The notes under the pieces were generated by a model. The model was not told the origin of the DNA, searched no databases, and saw only the letters and a program-made list of their open reading frames with translations. From an uncultured Aquimarina sp. (lineage in GTDB: Bacteria > Bacteroidota > Bacteroidia > Flavobacteriales > Flavobacteriaceae): a stretch of DNA of 64,000 bases. Position numbers and translations under genes: made by a program. Where the stretch lies: positions 248,001-312,000 of the forward strand of contig CANMLU010000005.1 of the NCBI GenBank assembly GCA_947498815.1, given 5' to 3'. This document shows positions 60,219 to 64,000 of the stretch, one piece after another (position 1 is the stretch's first letter; every line of letters starts with the position of its first letter).

Positions 60219-60336
60219 ACTATAAGTTTTATAGTAATATAATAGTATAGTTTAAAGAAGATAGCTACTCTGGTATTTCTTTTCTATTTGGGTATTAACA
60301 AGATTTATTATTGCCTAAAAATGGCTTGTTAGAATG

Positions 60337-60364
60337 AAAAAAGCCTGTCAGAATTGACAGGCTT
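60337..60364 (-). terminator. Terminator of the cold-shock gene
   Basis: AAGCCTGTCA (60341-60350) pairs perfectly over 10 bases with TGACAGGCTT (60355-60364) with a 4-base loop. On the minus strand it is followed by a T run. It ends the csp transcript. Confidence 0.9.
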
Positions 60365-60389
60365 GGGTTTTAAAAAAGTCAAATGTATA

Positions 60390-60581
60390 TTATAATACCT
60401 TCACGTTTACCGCGTTAAGCCCTTTTTTACCTTCTTTAAGTTCAAACTCTACTTCGTCACCTTCTCGAACTTCGTCGATTAAACCTGAAATGTGTACGAA
60501 ATGATCTTTGTTTGATCCTTCTTCTGTAATGAATCCAAATCCTTTGGAGTCATTGAAAAATTTTACTGTTCCTTTATTCAT
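60390..60581 (-). CDS. Cold-shock protein, CspA family
   Basis: A 63-residue OB-fold RNA chaperone. RNP1 is KGFGFI (13-18) and RNP2 is HFVHI (27-31). It starts MNKGTVKFFNDSKGFGFI, as in all CspA-type proteins, and melts mRNA secondary structure at low temperature. A strong terminator follows and an AT-rich leader precedes it. Confidence 0.97.
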   Translation of the reverse strand: MNKGTVKFFNDSKGFGFITEEGSNKDHFVHISGLIDEVREGDEVEFELKEGKKGLNAVNVKVL

Positions 60582-60720
60582 TATAATTTATTAAAGCGCG
60601 AAGATAGTGTTATTTAGTTAGTTATCCATATTTATTTTAGAATAATGTTTTTAATAACATTTAATTAATATTAAAAATAGATTCTAATAAAAGAGAAATC
60701 TTCAACATTTATCTAACATT

Positions 60721-61770
60721 TTAGTCATCAGTCAATTGATTCTTAGCATAATTTTTCCATCGCTCTATGCATTGTTTCATATCCTCTGGTATTTTAGTTT
60801 CAAAATGTACTTTTTCACCAGTTACAGGATGTTCAAAACCAAGCGTTCTTGCATGTAATGCTTGTCTGGGCAATATTTTAAAGCAGTTTTCCACAAACTG
60901 CTTATACTTAGTAAATGTAGTTCCTTTTAATATTTTTTCTCCGCCATAACGTTCGTCATTAAACAGTGTATGACCAATATGTTTCATATGTACTCGAATC
61001 TGATGCGTTCGACCTGTTTCCAACCTACAAGAAACCAAAGTAACATATCCCAATCGTTCAATCACTTTAAAGTGTGTAATAGCAGGTTTACCTTTTTCTT
61101 CATCATCACCCTCAAAGACTGTATTTTGCAGTCGGTTCTTGGGATGCCGACCAATACTACCTTCAATTGTACCTTCGTCTTCTTCAATATTACCCCAAAC
61201 AATGGCCACATACTCTCGCTCACTGGTTTTATCAAAAAACTGCCTTGCAAGATGTGTCATTGCTTCTTCTGTTTTGGCAATAACCAATAAACCACTGGTA
61301 TCCTTATCGATTCGATGTACTAATCCTGGACGATCGCTACTATTGTTTGGCAGATTGTCAAAATGATAAATCAATGCATTAATCAGGGTTCCCGAATAAT
61401 TACCGTGCCCAGGATGCACTACCATGCCTGCTGGTTTATTAACTACCAACAACGTATCATCTTCATAAACAATATCCAATGGAATATTTTCGGGAGTCAA
61501 TAGGTTTTCATGCGGAGGATGCGAGAATAGTACACGTACTACATCGTTGGGTTTTACTTTGTGATTAGATTTTACCGGTACATCATTTACAAAAACACTA
61601 CCATCTTTTGCTGCTTGTTGTATTTTATTACGTGTAGCATTTTCAACAAAATTCATTAAAAATTTATCTACCCTTAATGGCACTTGACCTGCTCCGGCTA
61701 CAAAACGATGATGTTCGTAGAGTTCATCTTCGTTTGGACCTAAATCTCCTGTATGTATATTTTCTTCCAA
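60721..61770 (-). CDS. RluD-family 23S rRNA pseudouridine synthase
   Basis: A 349-residue protein with an S4 RNA-binding domain (LRVDKFLMNFVENATRNKIQ, about 32-90) and the catalytic domain with GLVHRIDKDTSGLLV (Asp155), NKPAGMVVHPG and CRLETGRTHQIRVH. The family converts uridines in helix 69 of 23S rRNA. The only reasonable start is TTG 61770, one base after the stop of the PASTA gene, so the two are tightly coupled. Confidence 0.94.
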   Translation of the reverse strand: MEENIHTGDLGPNEDELYEHHRFVAGAGQVPLRVDKFLMNFVENATRNKIQQAAKDGSVFVNDVPVKSNHKVKPNDVVRVLFSHPPHENLLTPENIPLDIVYEDDTLLVVNKPAGMVVHPGHGNYSGTLINALIYHFDNLPNNSSDRPGLVHRIDKDTSGLLVIAKTEEAMTHLARQFFDKTSEREYVAIVWGNIEEDEGTIEGSIGRHPKNRLQNTVFEGDDEEKGKPAITHFKVIERLGYVTLVSCRLETGRTHQIRVHMKHIGHTLFNDERYGGEKILKGTTFTKYKQFVENCFKILPRQALHARTLGFEHPVTGEKVHFETKIPEDMKQCIERWKNYAKNQLTDD

Positions 61771-61771
61771 A

Positions 61772-62365
61772 TTAATTAGAAAGATTTATTGTTCTTTCTT
61801 TTCCATCTCCTACTACCAAGTCTATAGTAGAGGTTTTCATCAACATCGTACCAGGTTTTAAGTTCTTCCCATTATGTCTTAGTTCAAGAACCTGATCAGA
61901 CATATTAGGTTTATAAGTAACCGTACCAATTTTAAATCCTAAGGCAATTAATTTTGGTTCTGCCTGTCTACGTGTTTGAAGCACCACATTGGGAACTTCT
62001 ATTTTCCGATACCCCGATGGATTCAAGGTAACATAGATTTTTCTATTCTCCTTAACTTCACTACCGGCTACTGGATTTTGCTCGATAACCGAATATCGAG
62101 GATAATCGGGATTAAAATTAGCAGAATCTTGCACCTCGAATCTCAAATCTTTTTCTTCAAGAACTTTTTGCACCTCATCCAAGGTCTTTTTACTAAGACT
62201 TGGCACCACAATACGTTGGTGGTGATTCGTAGTACTTTCTAACCATTGTAAAGCAACATACGACAGTATCGCAAGCATTGCTATTGCTATAACTACTTGA
62301 ATCAAGAATATTTTACTATAAACAAACTTGAAAAGATCCTTGAAAAAATTAATAACTACATTCAT
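61772..62365 (-). CDS. PASTA-domain membrane protein
   Basis: From ATG 62365 (TTG 62377 is an alternative) this has 197 residues: a short cytoplasmic tail, one membrane helix (about 18-40, FLIQVVIAIAMLAILSYVAL) and two PASTA domains (about 52-118 and 120-190; VIEQNPVAGSEVKENRKIYVTLNP, KLIALGFKIGTV). PASTA domains bind peptidoglycan or beta-lactams. The gene diverges from ddl, another cell-wall gene, over an 94-bp gap. There is no kinase domain. Confidence 0.92.
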   Translation of the reverse strand: MNVVINFFKDLFKFVYSKIFLIQVVIAIAMLAILSYVALQWLESTTNHHQRIVVPSLSKKTLDEVQKVLEEKDLRFEVQDSANFNPDYPRYSVIEQNPVAGSEVKENRKIYVTLNPSGYRKIEVPNVVLQTRRQAEPKLIALGFKIGTVTYKPNMSDQVLELRHNGKNLKPGTMLMKTSTIDLVVGDGKERTINLSN

Positions 62366-62459
62366 AAACACATGCAAAATTTGGACAAATATATAAAAAC
62401 GGAAAGTTTTAAGCTTTTCTTATAAGATAAATGATATTTTTGTTTTTAAAAGTCAATCA

Positions 62460-63437
62460 ATGAAGAAAAACATTGCCATCTTAATGGGAGGGTATTCTAG
62501 TGAATTTGATATATCAATCCAAAGCGGAAATGTAGTATACAAACACTTGGATAAAAATCAATACAATCCATATAGAGTTCATATTACCAAAGAAAGCTGG
62601 TTTTATGTAGATGATGATGATCAAAAACACCCTATTGACAAAAATGACTTCTCACTTACTTTGGGTAACAACAAAATAACTTTTGATGCGGCCTTTAATA
62701 TTGTACACGGCACTCCAGGTGAAGATGGTTTACTTCAGGCGTATTTTGAGCTCATTGAAATCCCTCAAACAGCATGTGACTTTTATCCAGCCGCACTTAC
62801 TTTTAACAAGCGCGATTGTATTAGTACGCTAAAACCTTATGGAATCCCAACAGCAACAAATTATTTTTTAAATAAAGGAGATAGAATTGATTCCAAGGCA
62901 ATACTGGACACCGTTGGTCTTCCATGCTTCGTAAAAGCAAATAAGGCTGGTAGCAGCTATGGCGTATCCAAAGTAAAAACCGAAGCAGAGCTTATTCCTG
63001 CTATTGAACTGGCATACACCGAAGATGATGAAATTATTATTGAATCTTTTTTGAGCGGAACAGAAGTATCTATTGGAGTAATTACATATAAAGGGAAGGA
63101 TACCGTATTGCCTATTACCGAAATTGTATCTGAAAATGAATTCTTTGATTATGAAGCCAAGTACCTTGGTAAATCACAGGAAATAACACCCGCTAGACTT
63201 ACCAAAGAACAAGAAAAAAAAGTGAGTGATCTGGCCCTGAGAGTATATCAAATACTCAAAATGAAGGGATTTTCGCGTAGCGAGTATATTTTCCATAATG
63301 GAGAGCCGCATTTTATAGAAATGAATACGAATCCTGGATTTAGTGAAGCCAGTATCTTACCTCAACAAGCACTGGCCGCAGGGATCAGCTTAAAGGATCT
63401 ATTAACCAACACTATAGAAGAGGCTATTAAAAAGTAG
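62460..63437 (+). CDS. ddl: D-alanine--D-alanine ligase
   Basis: A 325-residue ATP-grasp ligase that makes the D-Ala-D-Ala end of the cell-wall precursor. NIAILMGGYSSEFDISIQSG is the usual start. PCFVKANKAGSSYGVSKVK is the ATP loop, HGTPGEDGLLQAYFELIEIP and FIEMNTNPGFSEASILPQQ give substrate and metal sites. It is of normal length. Confidence 0.96.
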   Translation: MKKNIAILMGGYSSEFDISIQSGNVVYKHLDKNQYNPYRVHITKESWFYVDDDDQKHPIDKNDFSLTLGNNKITFDAAFNIVHGTPGEDGLLQAYFELIEIPQTACDFYPAALTFNKRDCISTLKPYGIPTATNYFLNKGDRIDSKAILDTVGLPCFVKANKAGSSYGVSKVKTEAELIPAIELAYTEDDEIIIESFLSGTEVSIGVITYKGKDTVLPITEIVSENEFFDYEAKYLGKSQEITPARLTKEQEKKVSDLALRVYQILKMKGFSRSEYIFHNGEPHFIEMNTNPGFSEASILPQQALAAGISLKDLLTNTIEEAIKK

Positions 63438-63629
63438 TTAGTTCGTAGAAGATAGTAGTTAACTTATTGTAAGGTAGTTGAAATCAAAACCTTCATCTTA
63501 ATCCATTTTTATCCGTAAGATTGTCTCTCAAAAAAGAAAAGTAAATCAACTATTCCAAAAAAATGAAAATCGTAATTCTTAAATCGTAATTTCTAATATC
63601 TTTGTTATCACACCTATCAATAATCACAT

Positions 63630-64000
63630 ATGAGAAGAGCTGTTTTTCCAGGATCATTTGACCCCATCACCTTAGGACACTATGATATTATCGAAAGAGG
63701 TTTAACCTTATTTGATGAAGTCATATTAGCTATTGGTGTTAATGCTGATAAAAAGTATATGTTCTCTCTCGAAGAGCGCAAGCAATTTATTCAGGAAGCA
63801 TTTAAAAATGAACCCAAAATCAAAGTGATGACTTATAAAGGTCTAACCGTTGATTTTTGTAAGCAACAAAAAGCTCAATTTATACTAAGAGGATTACGTA
63901 ATCCTGGAGATTTTGAATTCGAAAAGGCAATTGCCCATACCAACAGAATGATGTCTGAAATCGAAACTGTTTTCTTGTTAACATCATCTGGAAAAAGTTA
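63630..64000 (+). CDS. coaD: Phosphopantetheine adenylyltransferase, N-terminal part (3' end outside window)
   Basis: An ATG at 63630 starts MRRAVFPGSFDPITLGHYDI and runs open to the window end, about 123 residues of the usual 150-160. The TLGH signature nucleotide-binding motif, SLEERKQFI and FILRGLRNPGDFEFE are typical of CoaD, which makes dephospho-CoA. The C-terminus lies beyond the window. Confidence 0.96.
   Translation, partial: MRRAVFPGSFDPITLGHYDIIERGLTLFDEVILAIGVNADKKYMFSLEERKQFIQEAFKNEPKIKVMTYKGLTVDFCKQQKAQFILRGLRNPGDFEFEKAIAHTNRMMSEIETVFLLTSSGKS

Noticed and set aside
60241-60336. Possible small RNA or second hairpin upstream of the csp terminator
   Set aside because: Only short imperfect complementarity is visible, with no promoter or conserved motif.

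Overview
The window is AT-rich DNA from a marine-type Flavobacteriaceae bacterium (phylum Bacteroidota). The signs are a SusC/SusD pair with an N-terminal STN domain, FecR with a DUF4974-type C-terminus, a type IX secretion (T9SS) C-terminal sorting domain, a tmRNA tag ending in ALAA, TAnnTTTG-like promoter elements, few Shine-Dalgarno sequences, and many TTG start codons. The genus cannot be fixed from sequence alone.

Layout. Positions 1-1116 hold the 5' part of an alanine-dehydrogenase/saccharopine-dehydrogenase-like gene (minus strand) and the tmRNA gene with its terminator. Positions 1263-32594 are one long polysaccharide utilisation locus (PUL), all on the minus strand, read from about 32.6 kb down to 1.3 kb. 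Its order is sulfatase, SASA-type esterase, ECF sigma factor, GH127-type lipoprotein, FecR anti-sigma factor, SusC, SusD, a 1418-residue T9SS-secreted multidomain enzyme, GH27 alpha-galactosidase, GH2 beta-galactosidase, GH92 alpha-mannosidase, sulfatase, FucP-like MFS permease, a second GH2, PhoD-like phosphatase and a third sulfatase. Inferred workflow: the T9SS enzyme cuts polymer outside the cell, SusC/D imports oligosaccharides and signals through FecR and the sigma factor, periplasmic lipoprotein enzymes desulfate and trim, and the MFS permease takes up monosaccharide. The enzyme set fits a sulfated galactose-rich heteroglycan with arabinose or anhydrogalactose and mannose, but the substrate is not proven.

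Positions 32802-34803 carry two rhodaneses and two thioredoxin-fold proteins. Positions 35044-36097 carry a MarR-type regulator and a YceI protein. Positions 36128-44190 are a complete tryptophan operon, trpE-G-D-x-C-F-B-A, preceded by a textbook attenuator (leader peptide with three consecutive Trp codons and mutually exclusive hairpins). This operon is peppered with repeats. A small GIY-YIG nuclease gene flanked by inverted palindromes sits between trpB and trpA and is bracketed by a 57-bp duplication of the trpA start. trpF carries an in-frame tandem 21-bp repeat, and a palindrome copy supplies its stop codon.

Positions 44272-51067 hold ribosomal protein THX, a uracil-DNA-glycosylase-superfamily protein, a polysaccharide O-acetylation cassette (MBOAT plus two SGNH proteins), a TPR membrane protein and a small cysteine-rich RiPP-like precursor. 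Positions 51131-64000 hold pyruvate carboxylase, a lipoprotein, a TRAP transporter (DctQMP), yaaA, a VOC protein, a cold-shock protein, RluD-type pseudouridine synthase, a PASTA protein, ddl and the start of coaD. No stretch longer than about 300 bases lacks a gene. I saw no CRISPR array, tRNA or rRNA gene, or transposase gene.
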